Source: DATMBF01 sp035559595 (GTDB lineage: Bacteria; Bacteroidota; Ignavibacteria; UBA10030). From it: a stretch of DNA of 64,000 nt. Where the stretch lies: assembly GCA_035559595.1 (NCBI GenBank), contig DATMBF010000007.1, forward strand, positions 24,788 to 88,787, read 5' to 3'. The notes beneath the pieces were generated by a model. That model did no database searches and was not told the origin of the DNA. It worked only from the letters and a program-made list of their open reading frames with translations. Positions 50,588-59,549 of the stretch are shown one piece after another (the stretch's first letter is position 1; each line of letters opens with the position of its first letter). A program made the translations under genes and the position numbers.

Positions 50588-53011
50588 ATGACCACACCTC
50601 GGATATATCAGAAAGAGGAGTTGAAGCCGAGCAATCGGCGCCAGATCTGGGCGTTTGCCGGCATTCTTGTCTCTTTCATGTTGTTATTGAGCCTCGTTTC
50701 GTATTCGCCCACCGATCAGGCGAGTGGAGATATCCACTTCTCTGACCTCTGGAAGGTCTTCACGAATGACGAGATCGTTCAGGCAAAAGTGGCTCGCACA
50801 AAGAACTGGCTCGGTCTTCTTGGCGCACTCATCTCGAATTGGCTCATCAATTCAACAGTTGGATATGCTGTTCTCCTCCTCCCCTTTTTCGGCATTGTCT
50901 GGTCGTGGTCGTTTCTTCGACGTAAGTCTCTTCGGAAGCTCACGCTTTTAACATCGCACACTCTCGTCCTCGTTCTTCTCTTCTCCGCCCTTGTCGGGGC
51001 TGTGAGGAGATTGGGTGACATTCCGATCCTTTCCATGGAGTGGAGCGGAGCTGTTGGGGATTTTCTTGCCGTTGTGCTTTCGTCTCTTCTGGGGCTCACA
51101 GGAACATTTCTGTTACTTTTCGGTGCCTTTGTTACGATTCTCATTCTGCTTGTTGATCTTGATGTTCAACAAACGATCGAGCGACTGCGCGATCTCTTCG
51201 AAAAAAGCCGTGCGCGATGGCATAAATGGATGCTGGAGCTTGAACAAAAGAAGAGAGCACGTGAGCAGGGTCGGCAAAAGGAGATCGAGATCAAGAAGGC
51301 GTCCGACGAACCCCTGATTTCTCCAAAGCGACCTCTCGAGAAGAAGTCTGCTCCACCACCGGCAGACCGCATCGAACCACCAAACAATGAAGCGGCGCCT
51401 CCTGCGCCTCGTGAGCCGATAAAAGGGATAGCGGAGCCGACCGACCTTCAGCTGGATATCAAAGAAGGCGTTCATGAGGAAGAGGTAAATTTTGACGATA
51501 GAGAGATAGATGTTGAGGAGGAGATCGACTATGTTCCGCCTTCCGTTGATTTGCTCGATCCGCATCGTGGAGGTGAGGAGGTCAACGAAGATGAGCTGAA
51601 GTCAAACGCGGAACTCCTCCGTTCGAAGCTTGCGGATTTCGGAGTGGAGATTGAAAGTGTGAGCGTTACCCCCGGTCCGGTTGTAACCTTGTACGAGCTG
51701 GTTCCGGCAACCGGCGTGAAAATCAGCCGGATCGAAAGTCTACAGGACGATATTGCTCTCGCGCTGAAAGCGAAAGGAATTCGCATCATCGCTCCGATCC
51801 CCGGGAAAGGGACGGTCGGCGTGGAGATTCCGAACCATAGTCCGGCGCTGGTGACGATTCGCAGTGTGATCAACTCTGCCAAATTCCGCGACAGCAAGGC
51901 TGCATTGCCTCTCGCTCTCGGGAAAACGATCTCCGGCGAAGTTTTTGTAGATGATCTCAGCAAAATGCCACACATTCTTATCGCCGGTGCGACCGGATCC
52001 GGAAAGAGCGTTGGGATTAACACCATCCTTACAAGTCTGATCTATCGATTGCATCCGAGTGATGTCAAATTCGTTATTATCGATCCGAAGAAGATCGAAC
52101 TCTCCCTCTATTCCAAACTGAGACGTCATTATCTTGCCGTCTCGCCGGATGTCGATGAGGAGATCATTACTACTCCCAGCAACGCTGTGCTCGCCCTCAA
52201 AAGCGTTGAAATCGAAATGGAGAAGCGGTACGACCGGTTGGCGGCGGCAGGCGTACGAAGCATCGCCGACTACAATGAACGTTTCAAAGCGGGGCGATTG
52301 CATGATACGGAAGCCATCAAGCATCGCAAGCTTCCGTACCTCATCGTGGTGATCGATGAATTGGCCGATTTGATGATTACGGCTGCACGGGAGGTTGAGG
52401 AGCCGATTGCGCGCCTTGCGCAGCTTGCGCGTGCCGTGGGGATCCATCTCGTGCTTGCGACACAACGACCTTCTGTTGATGTCATCACGGGAGTTATCAA
52501 AGCAAATTTTCCGGCTCGCATTGCCTATCAGGTTGCGTCGAAAACCGATTCCCGCACCATTCTCGATATGAACGGCGCGGAGCAGCTCCTCGGCAATGGC
52601 GATATGCTCTACTTGCCATCGGGAAGCCCGAAACCGGTCCGCATTCAGAATGCCTTCATTTCCACCGAAGAGGTTGAGCGGATTATGAATCACATCGCTA
52701 AACAACAAGGCTACAGTTCTCCTCTGCAGCTTCCCTCGGTGCTCGAAAAGAAGCGGGCAATGGGTAATGGTGGCGAAGGAGAGCGTGATGAATTGTTCGA
52801 GGAGGCGGCCAGAATCATCGTGCGGCATCAGCAGGGCTCGGTTTCACTGCTACAACGTCGACTCAAAGTCGGCTATTCGCGAGCTGCGCGTCTTGTGGAT
52901 GAGCTCGAAGCTGCTGGCATTGTTGGACCGTTTGACGGGAGCAAGGCACGCGAGGTTCTCGTCGAATCGGAAGCAGAACTTGAGGCAATACTGAAGAGTT
53001 TACACACGTGA
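50588..53011 (+). CDS. ftsK: DNA translocase FtsK/SpoIIIE
   Basis: Septal DNA pump of 807 residues that clears chromosome termini during division. N-terminal membrane helices include WAFAGILVSFMLLLSLVSY and YAVLLLPFFGIVWSWSF. A charged Pro-rich linker (about 210-310) follows. The motor has Walker A GATGSGKSVGINTI near residue 466 and Walker B LPYLIVVIDELADL. The C-terminal gamma winged helix, LLQRRLKVGYSRAARLVDEL, reads orientation sequences. The GTGA overlap couples it to lolA. Confidence 0.97.
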   Translation: MTTPRIYQKEELKPSNRRQIWAFAGILVSFMLLLSLVSYSPTDQASGDIHFSDLWKVFTNDEIVQAKVARTKNWLGLLGALISNWLINSTVGYAVLLLPFFGIVWSWSFLRRKSLRKLTLLTSHTLVLVLLFSALVGAVRRLGDIPILSMEWSGAVGDFLAVVLSSLLGLTGTFLLLFGAFVTILILLVDLDVQQTIERLRDLFEKSRARWHKWMLELEQKKRAREQGRQKEIEIKKASDEPLISPKRPLEKKSAPPPADRIEPPNNEAAPPAPREPIKGIAEPTDLQLDIKEGVHEEEVNFDDREIDVEEEIDYVPPSVDLLDPHRGGEEVNEDELKSNAELLRSKLADFGVEIESVSVTPGPVVTLYELVPATGVKISRIESLQDDIALALKAKGIRIIAPIPGKGTVGVEIPNHSPALVTIRSVINSAKFRDSKAALPLALGKTISGEVFVDDLSKMPHILIAGATGSGKSVGINTILTSLIYRLHPSDVKFVIIDPKKIELSLYSKLRRHYLAVSPDVDEEIITTPSNAVLALKSVEIEMEKRYDRLAAAGVRSIADYNERFKAGRLHDTEAIKHRKLPYLIVVIDELADLMITAAREVEEPIARLAQLARAVGIHLVLATQRPSVDVITGVIKANFPARIAYQVASKTDSRTILDMNGAEQLLGNGDMLYLPSGSPKPVRIQNAFISTEEVERIMNHIAKQQGYSSPLQLPSVLEKKRAMGNGGEGERDELFEEAARIIVRHQQGSVSLLQRRLKVGYSRAARLVDELEAAGIVGPFDGSKAREVLVESEAELEAILKSLHT

Positions 53012-53643
53012 GTCTGAATGCAATCCACATATCGGTGCTTTTGGCCCTTGCCTGGATCCAGCCCGGCATTACGGTACAGGAAATTACGGAGAAGATGCAG
53101 CGGCGTTATGAGATGATTGATGATGCGACGGCGGAGTTTACGCAGCACGTTAAGTTTGGCTTTTCGAAGATCGAGCAGTCGTTTGCGGGAACGCTCAAGA
53201 TGAAGAAGCCGAACAAGTATCGGATTGAATCCGAATATCAGACGCTCGTTACAGACGGGAAGACTGTCTGGGCATATTCCCCGGTGAACCACCAGGTGCT
53301 GGTGGATCGATTTAAAGAGAATCAAAACTCAGTTTCTCTCGAAACGTTTGTGCTGAACATCCCTGCCGCCTATTACGCCTCTCTTCTTGGGCAGGAGACT
53401 GTCGGTGAAAGTAAACTGTACACTCTCAAACTTGTCCCTAAGGACGACCGCTCGTTTGTGAAGTCCGTCAAAGTGTGGGTCGAGGAGGGCCGCTGGGTTG
53501 TCCACAAAGTCTCCATTGTTGACGTCAATGAAACGGAAACCACGTATACCATCAAAAACGTGAAGCTCAACTCCCACCTCAGCGACACGACGTTTTCCTT
53601 TATTCCGCCACCTGAAACCGAGGTTGTTGATCTCAGGCAGTGA
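53008..53643 (+). CDS. lolA: Outer-membrane lipoprotein carrier protein LolA
   Basis: Periplasmic chaperone of 211 residues that shuttles lipoproteins from LolCDE to the outer membrane. An N-terminal signal (IHISVLLALAWIQPGITV) is followed by the LolA fold: IDDATAEFTQHVKFG, GTLKMKKPNKYRIES, TDGKTVWAYSPVNHQVLV. The GTG start overlaps the ftsK stop. The ftsK-lolA order is also found in gammaproteobacteria. A role for the lipoproteins of this window is likely. Confidence 0.93.
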   Translation: MSLNAIHISVLLALAWIQPGITVQEITEKMQRRYEMIDDATAEFTQHVKFGFSKIEQSFAGTLKMKKPNKYRIESEYQTLVTDGKTVWAYSPVNHQVLVDRFKENQNSVSLETFVLNIPAAYYASLLGQETVGESKLYTLKLVPKDDRSFVKSVKVWVEEGRWVVHKVSIVDVNETETTYTIKNVKLNSHLSDTTFSFIPPPETEVVDLRQ

Positions 53644-53655
53644 TCGCTCTCCTTC

Positions 53656-54681
53656 ATGTCTCATAAAACGAAAAGAATCGTTCGTGCAGTAGTGGGGGGA
53701 ATCCTTGCTCTCGCGTTTTTGTATCTCGCATTTCGCAACGTCAAGTTCGCCGAACTGTTGGACTCCGTGCTTCGCGTGAATGTTTTCTGGGTGTTCGTAC
53801 TTGTCCCCGTCGGTCTTGCCGGACACTGGATCCGTGCCGTACGATGGGCATATTTGCTCGCTCCCGTCAAGTCGAACATCTCCACGCGGAATCTCTTTTC
53901 CGCAGTCATGATTGGCTACATGATCAACAATATTCTTCCGCGCGTTGGAGAACTGGTTCGCCCATATGTCATCGGGAAGCTTGAGGGGATTTCGAAGAGC
54001 TCCGCGTTTGGCTCGGTTGTCGCCGAACGAATTATCGATATGGTTTCCTTTTTCTTCATCATGTGTCTTGTGTTTTTCGTTTACCCGAATTCTCTCGACC
54101 CATTCGTGGATGATCCCGCGATGGCCCGACCGCTGTTTCTCATCGGTTCTGTCGTCGCGATGATTCTTTTTGTCGCTCTCTTCCTCAAGATCGACGTCCT
54201 GTGGAAGATCGTAGGCCTGATCCATCCTCTGCTCCCACGCCGCTTCGAGTCGAGAATCGACGGCATTGTACAGTCGTTTGTCTCCGGCTTCGCCGTGTCG
54301 AAAATGCCCGAGAAATTCGCTCCTCTCGCGGCGACGAGTTTCCTTCTGTGGATTGTGTATGCGTTAGGGCTCTACATCGCATTCTTCGCATTTGATCCGA
54401 TTGCTGAACTTGGGCTGGGCTTTGGCGCATCGGTTGTTCTCCTTGTCATGTCGGCCTTAGCGTTTATTCTTCCGGCCCCCGGAGCGTTCGGTACGTATCA
54501 CTCCTTTCTCACTTTGGCGCTCGTGCGACTCTATGGCGTCAATGATGTCACGGCCCTGAGTTATACGATCCTCACGCATGAGCTGGGGTATGTCGTTGTG
54601 ATGGTGGTCGGCGTGTATTACTTCTTGAAGGACAACTTCAAAGTCTCTGAAGTACGTCTCGAGGTTGCCCGCGAGACATGA
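53656..54681 (+). CDS. YbhN/LPG-synthase-TM family membrane protein
   Basis: A 341-residue polytopic protein with about eight helices of the lysylphosphatidylglycerol-synthase transmembrane-domain family (UPF0104). Seen are GLAGHWIRAVRWAYLL, NNILPRVGELVRP, SAFGSVVAERIID and LPAPGAFGTYHSFLTLAL. No aminoacyl-transferase domain follows, so this is the flippase-like half only. Relatives are implicated in lipid or glycolipid movement. The stop overlaps the start of the barrel gene (ATGA). Confidence 0.9.
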   Translation: MSHKTKRIVRAVVGGILALAFLYLAFRNVKFAELLDSVLRVNVFWVFVLVPVGLAGHWIRAVRWAYLLAPVKSNISTRNLFSAVMIGYMINNILPRVGELVRPYVIGKLEGISKSSAFGSVVAERIIDMVSFFFIMCLVFFVYPNSLDPFVDDPAMARPLFLIGSVVAMILFVALFLKIDVLWKIVGLIHPLLPRRFESRIDGIVQSFVSGFAVSKMPEKFAPLAATSFLLWIVYALGLYIAFFAFDPIAELGLGFGASVVLLVMSALAFILPAPGAFGTYHSFLTLALVRLYGVNDVTALSYTILTHELGYVVVMVVGVYYFLKDNFKVSEVRLEVARET

Positions 54682-55346
54682 AGCTCTTCATGACTTCCGT
54701 GTTGATGGTTGTATCGATGCTGGATGCCTACGGACAAAACCACGGGCAGAGGCACATTGTAGGGGTTTCAGCCGGTATGGGCGTGTCAGCTCATTCAGCC
54801 CCCTCGATCGTTGACTATGTGAACGTGGTTGCTCAACCGAGCCAGCGTGTCGATGAGTTTACGACTTCGATAGAGTTCTTCGTCGCACCGGAGATTCAGA
54901 TCAACGAGGATTGGTCGATTGCACTCGAGTACGGATATCATCTAAAGTCGTATGGATTCGATAATTCCTCAGGACTCGGGAGAGTTGAGTTCACGCACCG
55001 CGTTCATCTCCCGACGCTACTACTCCATTATTTGATGCCCGGCGAAGCGTACTGGTTCAAGCTTGGCGGCGGGCTCGGCTACCACAACGACATGTTTGAA
55101 GAGTCGTTCTCATCTGTTAATCGGCGTGAGACGTATCGCGGCTCGGGAATCGGAGCCAAGGTCGAGGCCGTCGGAAACACGGCGTTCGATGAGAGCTTCT
55201 ACGGAAGCATCGGAGTGGATATGCGGTGGGTATTCGGCGGTTCATTTAAAGATCATGAGGGAAAAGCCGCGAGGTATAATGGCTTCTCACCGAAGATGGG
55301 CTTTTTCTCGGCCGGCTTGAAATTCGGCGTGATGATCCTGTTTTAG
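54678..55346 (+). CDS. Putative outer-membrane beta-barrel protein
   Basis: A 222-residue exported protein. A signal peptide covers about residues 1-19 (LFMTSVLMVVSMLDAYG). Alternating aromatic/polar strands follow (IEFFVAPEIQINEDWSIALE, HRVHLPTLLLHYLMPGEAYW) and it ends FGVMILF with a terminal Phe, as usual for small outer-membrane barrels. It is translationally coupled to the YbhN-like gene. The family is not recognised. The fold is inferred from composition. The 119 bases to uppP show no gene. Confidence 0.7.
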   Translation: MKLFMTSVLMVVSMLDAYGQNHGQRHIVGVSAGMGVSAHSAPSIVDYVNVVAQPSQRVDEFTTSIEFFVAPEIQINEDWSIALEYGYHLKSYGFDNSSGLGRVEFTHRVHLPTLLLHYLMPGEAYWFKLGGGLGYHNDMFEESFSSVNRRETYRGSGIGAKVEAVGNTAFDESFYGSIGVDMRWVFGGSFKDHEGKAARYNGFSPKMGFFSAGLKFGVMILF

Positions 55347-55465
55347 AACGCACGAATTTCCTTTTGGGAAAATATGTTCACAAAGCAAAATCCAAAGCAC
55401 GCATTTCGGATTTCATTTCCACAAACGATTGTGCGTAGCATTACTCATCAAGAAAGGGTTTCTTT

Positions 55466-56281
55466 TTGACGATCCTTCAATCCATTCTTCTGGGGCTTGT
55501 TCAAGGATTCACTGAGTTTCTTCCCGTCAGTAGTTCGGGACATCTCGTTCTTGCCGAGGTGCTGTTCGACATTGCTCCGTCGAACGACGTTACGTTCGAG
55601 GTCTTTGTTCACTTTGGCACGCTGCTCAGCGTGTTGGTTGCGTTCAGAGATGAAATTCAAAGGATCATCGTTGCCGTCGCTTTGGGACTTTCCCCGTTCA
55701 ACATCGGAAAGGTCTATTACCGTGAGAATGAATACTTCCGTTTGGGGATTGCAATCTTCGTCGGATCGATACCTGCTGGCATCATTGGCATTCTCTATGA
55801 AAAGGAGATCACACAAACGTTTACCGACCCAAAGCTCGTTGCCGTGATGCTTGTTATCACCGGTTTGATTCTCTTTCTCACAAAGCTCGCCCGACCCAGT
55901 GTCGGCAAGAGGATCGGTACGCGCTCGGCGTTGTTGATTGGCTTAGCGCAGGCGTTTGCAATCATTCCCGGAATCTCTCGCTCAGGATCCACCATCAGTA
56001 TGGCCCTTTTTCTGAAGCATCCGCCGGCTATTGCAGCTCGTTTTTCCTTTCTCCTCTCGTTGCCTGTCATTGCTGGAGCGACCTTGCTCAAGACCTTCGA
56101 ACTCTTTCAAAACGGAGGACCGGCGGATGGGTGGGTGCAGCTTCTCTTCGGAACACTGGCCGCCTTTGCTTCCGGTTACTTGGCGATACGACTCCTTCTG
56201 AAGATCATTCAACGTGGCAAGTTAAGTTCATTCTCATTTTATTGTCTCACGGTCGGCGCATTAGCCATTGTGTATTTGTAA
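55466..56281 (+). CDS. uppP: Undecaprenyl-diphosphate phosphatase
   Basis: Integral membrane enzyme (BacA type) of 271 residues that recycles undecaprenyl diphosphate to the monophosphate carrier for cell-wall synthesis. The two catalytic motifs are TEFLPVSSSGHLVLAE near the start and PGISRSGSTISMALF near residue 170. Start TTG at 55466 fits the family N-terminus TILQSILLGLVQGFTE. AAAGGG lies upstream. The next gene's ribosome site begins directly after the stop. Confidence 0.96.
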   Translation: MTILQSILLGLVQGFTEFLPVSSSGHLVLAEVLFDIAPSNDVTFEVFVHFGTLLSVLVAFRDEIQRIIVAVALGLSPFNIGKVYYRENEYFRLGIAIFVGSIPAGIIGILYEKEITQTFTDPKLVAVMLVITGLILFLTKLARPSVGKRIGTRSALLIGLAQAFAIIPGISRSGSTISMALFLKHPPAIAARFSFLLSLPVIAGATLLKTFELFQNGGPADGWVQLLFGTLAAFASGYLAIRLLLKIIQRGKLSSFSFYCLTVGALAIVYL

Positions 56282-56296
56282 GGAGGAATCTTGCTT

Positions 56297-56866
56297 ATGA
56301 GATTAAGCGTTGCGCTAATCTTGTTGATGCTGCCCTATGTACTCTTCTCACAAACAAAAAAGGCCCGTGCCATGAAATCGGAACCGAAGTCCAACCCCGT
56401 TGTCGTTGTAGAGACAACACTGGGAACATTTGAGCTGGAGCTGTTTGCCCATGCGACACCAAAGACGGTGAAGAATTTTGTTGGACTTACGGAGAAGGGA
56501 TACTATAATGGTGTGAAATTTCATCGGGTCATTGATAAGTTCATGATTCAAGGAGGCGACCCGACAGGGACAGGTCGTGGTGGGGAGAGCATCTACGGTC
56601 GTCCATTTGAAGATGAAATTGTCGATACGCTCAAGCACAACGCACCCGGCATTCTTTCGATGGCGAATGCAGGCCCGAACACCAACGGCAGCCAATTCTT
56701 TGTCACGCTTGTGGCGACACCCTGGCTCGACGGCAAGCATACGGTGTTTGGTAGAGTGATCAAAGGGATGGAGGTTGTTCAGGCAATCGGAAAAGTAAAA
56801 ACGACAAAGCCGTTCGACAAACCGGTAGAAGACGTCGTGATGAAAAAAGTAACGATAAAGAAGTAG
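56297..56866 (+). CDS. Cyclophilin-type peptidyl-prolyl isomerase, exported
   Basis: A 189-residue isomerase that speeds proline turns in folding proteins. A signal sequence at the N-terminus (LSVALILLMLPYVLFSQ) sends it to the periplasm. The catalytic cyclophilin core has FHRVIDKFMIQGGDPTGTGR, NTNGSQFFVTLV and GKHTVFGRVIKGMEVV. AGGAGG is 10 bases before ATG 56297; the TTG at 56291 is too close to it. Confidence 0.95.
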   Translation: MRLSVALILLMLPYVLFSQTKKARAMKSEPKSNPVVVVETTLGTFELELFAHATPKTVKNFVGLTEKGYYNGVKFHRVIDKFMIQGGDPTGTGRGGESIYGRPFEDEIVDTLKHNAPGILSMANAGPNTNGSQFFVTLVATPWLDGKHTVFGRVIKGMEVVQAIGKVKTTKPFDKPVEDVVMKKVTIKK

Positions 56867-56911
56867 AACTTCGAAGCTGCACATTGACCTTCACTAACCC
56901 TATGAGGGAGC

Positions 56912-58411
56912 ATGGCTGACAAGAAGGAGTTCTTCACGTCGCGATGGGGGATGATTCTTTCGGTGATTGGCATTGCGGTTGGAACGGGAAACATCTGGAG
57001 ATTCTCACGGATCGTCGCTCAGAACGGCGGCGGATCGTTTCTAATTCCCTGGGTGATCTTTCTGCTGATTTGGTCCGTCCCGCTCATCATTGCCGAGCTG
57101 GCGATCGGCAAGTACACGCGTTACGGAACGGTCGGAGGAATCGCAAAACTCGCCGGCGAGAAGTTTGCTTGGATGGGTGCCTTTGTCGGATTTGTGTCGA
57201 CGGCGATCATGTTTTACTATTCTGTGGTGACAGGCTGGTGCATCAAGTATCTTTCCTCTTCCGTTACCGGTTCGATTGTCACAACGGAAGATCACCTCGC
57301 TCTGTGGACCTCCTTCACGTCGGGCTATGAGCCGATTCTCTTTCATGCGATAGCCATGAGTCTCGGTGCGATTGTGATTTACCGCGGTGTGGTCGGAGGG
57401 ATTGAGCGGACAAACCGAATCCTCATTCCAGCACTGCTTCTCATTCTCGTCACACTGGCCGTTCGCGCTGTGACACTCCCCGGCGCATGGGAAGGAATCC
57501 AGTATCTCTTCACACCGAATCTCGACACGCTCCTTGATTACAAAGTCTGGCTCGCGGCCCTCACGCAAAACGCTTGGGACACCGGCGCCGGGTGGGGACT
57601 TATCCTGACGTACGCGTGCTATGCGCGGCAAAAAGAGGATATTGCGCTGAATGCGGCTCTTACTGCGTTCGGCAACAACTCTGTGTCGCTTCTTGCAGGA
57701 ATCACGATCTTTTCCACTGTTTTTGCACTTGCGCCGGTTGACGGTGTCAAAGAGTTGATTTCGGGCCAAGGAAGCACCAATACCGGCCTTGCATTTATTT
57801 TCCTGCCGCAATTGTTCGGACAGATGCCGGGGGGGACGGCTGTGCAGACGTTCTTTTCCTCCATTTTCTTCTTGGGTCTCACGTTTGCCGCGTTGACGTC
57901 CCTTATTTCTATGATCGAACTTGCCGTCAAAGCGTTCGTTGACATGGGGGTTCAGCGAAACCGGGCGTTGATGTTGGTCATCAGTGTCGGGTTTTTGATG
58001 GGGGTTCCATCAGCCCTGAGTATGAGCTTCTTTGAAAATCAGGACTGGGTGTGGGGTATTGGGTTAATGATCAGCGGCGGATTCATTTCGTTTGCCGTCA
58101 TCAAGCAAGGGGTCGAGAAATTCAGGCAGGAAGCAGTGAATGGTGAAGGAAGTGATGTGAAGGTGGGGAAGTATTACAACGTGATCATCTCGTGGCTTGT
58201 GCCGATTCAGGTCATCGTTTTGATTTGTTGGTGGTTTTACCTGGCGATTACGGACTTCGACAAGGAGGGCTGGTGGAATCCCTTCAACACGTACAGCGTT
58301 GGAACATGCTTGCTCCAGTGGGGAATCATCATGCTCCTCTTCATCTCGCTCAATCGATGGATTGTCAAACGAACATTCATGCGCCCAGCGGAGGTAACCA
58401 ATGCCGGTTGA
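56912..58411 (+). CDS. Sodium-dependent neurotransmitter-symporter family (NSS) transporter
   Basis: Inner-membrane Na+-coupled amino-acid transporter of 499 residues with about twelve helices and the LeuT fold. The first helix has the family signature SVIGIAVGTGNIWRFSRI. QNGGGSFLIPWV and ELAIGKYTRYGTVGGI follow. In the related MetP of Corynebacterium the substrate is methionine, and a small MetS subunit is needed; a MetS-like gene overlaps this one's end. So a neutral amino acid such as Met or Ala is plausible. Confidence 0.93.
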   Translation: MADKKEFFTSRWGMILSVIGIAVGTGNIWRFSRIVAQNGGGSFLIPWVIFLLIWSVPLIIAELAIGKYTRYGTVGGIAKLAGEKFAWMGAFVGFVSTAIMFYYSVVTGWCIKYLSSSVTGSIVTTEDHLALWTSFTSGYEPILFHAIAMSLGAIVIYRGVVGGIERTNRILIPALLLILVTLAVRAVTLPGAWEGIQYLFTPNLDTLLDYKVWLAALTQNAWDTGAGWGLILTYACYARQKEDIALNAALTAFGNNSVSLLAGITIFSTVFALAPVDGVKELISGQGSTNTGLAFIFLPQLFGQMPGGTAVQTFFSSIFFLGLTFAALTSLISMIELAVKAFVDMGVQRNRALMLVISVGFLMGVPSALSMSFFENQDWVWGIGLMISGGFISFAVIKQGVEKFRQEAVNGEGSDVKVGKYYNVIISWLVPIQVIVLICWWFYLAITDFDKEGWWNPFNTYSVGTCLLQWGIIMLLFISLNRWIVKRTFMRPAEVTNAG

Positions 58412-58511
58412 AACGCTTTTAACGATGGTTGTTGTTGTTGGAACGGTGTGGGGAGGGTTCCTTCTTGTTCTGTTGACGGCTTTGAAGAAAGAACGAACCA
58501 AAGGTTTATAA
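58401..58511 (+). CDS. MetS-like NSS transporter small subunit
   Basis: A 36-residue single-helix protein: MPVETLLTMVVVVGTVWGGF, then LLVLLTALKKERTKGL. It has the layout of MetS subunits: short start, Gly-containing membrane helix, positive end. GGAGG lies 6 bases before the ATG, and the gene overlaps the NSS transporter stop by 11 bases, so it is coupled. It is too short for most gene finders. Assignment rests on size, helix pattern and position; MetS itself is about 60 residues. Confidence 0.75.
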   Translation: MPVETLLTMVVVVGTVWGGFLLVLLTALKKERTKGL

Positions 58512-58520
58512 GCATCCCTT

Positions 58521-59546
58521 ATGACGCTCGAGCAGCTTCAGGCGGCTGTTGAGAAGCGACAATTTGCTCCGATCTATTTCTTTTATGGAGCGGAGGACTT
58601 TCTCATTGACGAGGGGGTGGAGATGATTGTCGCAAAAGCCGTCGACCCCGCAATGAAGAGTTTCAACTTCGATGTGGTATACGGAAGCAAAGCGGATGCG
58701 AAGGAGGTCGTCGCTCACGCGTCGGCATTTCCCATGATGAGCGACCGGCGGGTGGTGTTGGTGAAGGAATTTGAAAAGCTTGTTTCCTCGGATCCAGCAA
58801 GAGAGCTGATCTCCACCTATATCGAGCGTCCCCTCGAATCCACATCTCTCATTCTTGTTTCCCTTCAGCCGGACTTTCGGCGAAAGCCATTTACCGATCT
58901 CAAAAAGTCTGCCGAAACCATCGAATGTAAGTCGCTTTTCGATAGTCAGATTCCCCACTGGATTTCCAATCGAATTCGGAAATATAAAAAGAAGGCCAAT
59001 CCAGAGGCGTGCCGGCTTCTTCATGCTTATGTCGGGAATTCGCTCAGGATCATTCACAGTGAAATCGAAAAGCTTCTCACGTTTGTCGGGGACCGGCCGG
59101 AGATCACAGCGGAGGACGTTACGGCAGTTGTCGGAGCCTCGAAAGGATATACGGTCTTTGATCTACAGAATGCAATTGGTGCTAAGGATATGCGTGCGGC
59201 GAGCCGAATTCTCGAGCGAATGATCCAGGCAGGGCAAAGTCCGCAGCTCATGATTGTTATGTTGACTCGGTTTTTCACCCAGCTCTGGAAAATGCATGAC
59301 CTGAAGTCCAAACGCCTGTCCGACGGTCAAATTGCCTCGGAGCTTGGTGTGAACCCTTATTTCGTGAAGCAGTTTGTTTCGTACTCCTCTAAATTTTCGT
59401 CGGAGGAGATCGAGCGGTGCTTCCAGGCATTACTCGAGGCCGACACCGTGTTGAAGACAACATCGCGTGATCCCAAGATTGTGCTTGATCTGTTGGTCTA
59501 TTCGTTGATCAAAGGTTCAAAGCGGCCGGAACTTTCACCCGTGTAG
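58521..59546 (+). CDS. holA: DNA polymerase III, delta subunit
   Basis: Clamp-loader subunit of 341 residues that opens the sliding clamp. Characteristic segments are APIYFFYGAEDFLIDEGVEM at the N-terminus, a central AAA-like part (IYGSK-like VVYGSKADAKEVV, VLVKEFEK), and the helical C-terminal FDLQNAIGAKDMRAASRILE and MIVMLTRFFTQLWKM. It begins 9 bases after the MetS-like gene and is followed 3 bases later by the kinase fusion. Confidence 0.93.
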   Translation: MTLEQLQAAVEKRQFAPIYFFYGAEDFLIDEGVEMIVAKAVDPAMKSFNFDVVYGSKADAKEVVAHASAFPMMSDRRVVLVKEFEKLVSSDPARELISTYIERPLESTSLILVSLQPDFRRKPFTDLKKSAETIECKSLFDSQIPHWISNRIRKYKKKANPEACRLLHAYVGNSLRIIHSEIEKLLTFVGDRPEITAEDVTAVVGASKGYTVFDLQNAIGAKDMRAASRILERMIQAGQSPQLMIVMLTRFFTQLWKMHDLKSKRLSDGQIASELGVNPYFVKQFVSYSSKFSSEEIERCFQALLEADTVLKTTSRDPKIVLDLLVYSLIKGSKRPELSPV

Positions 59547-59549
59547 CGC

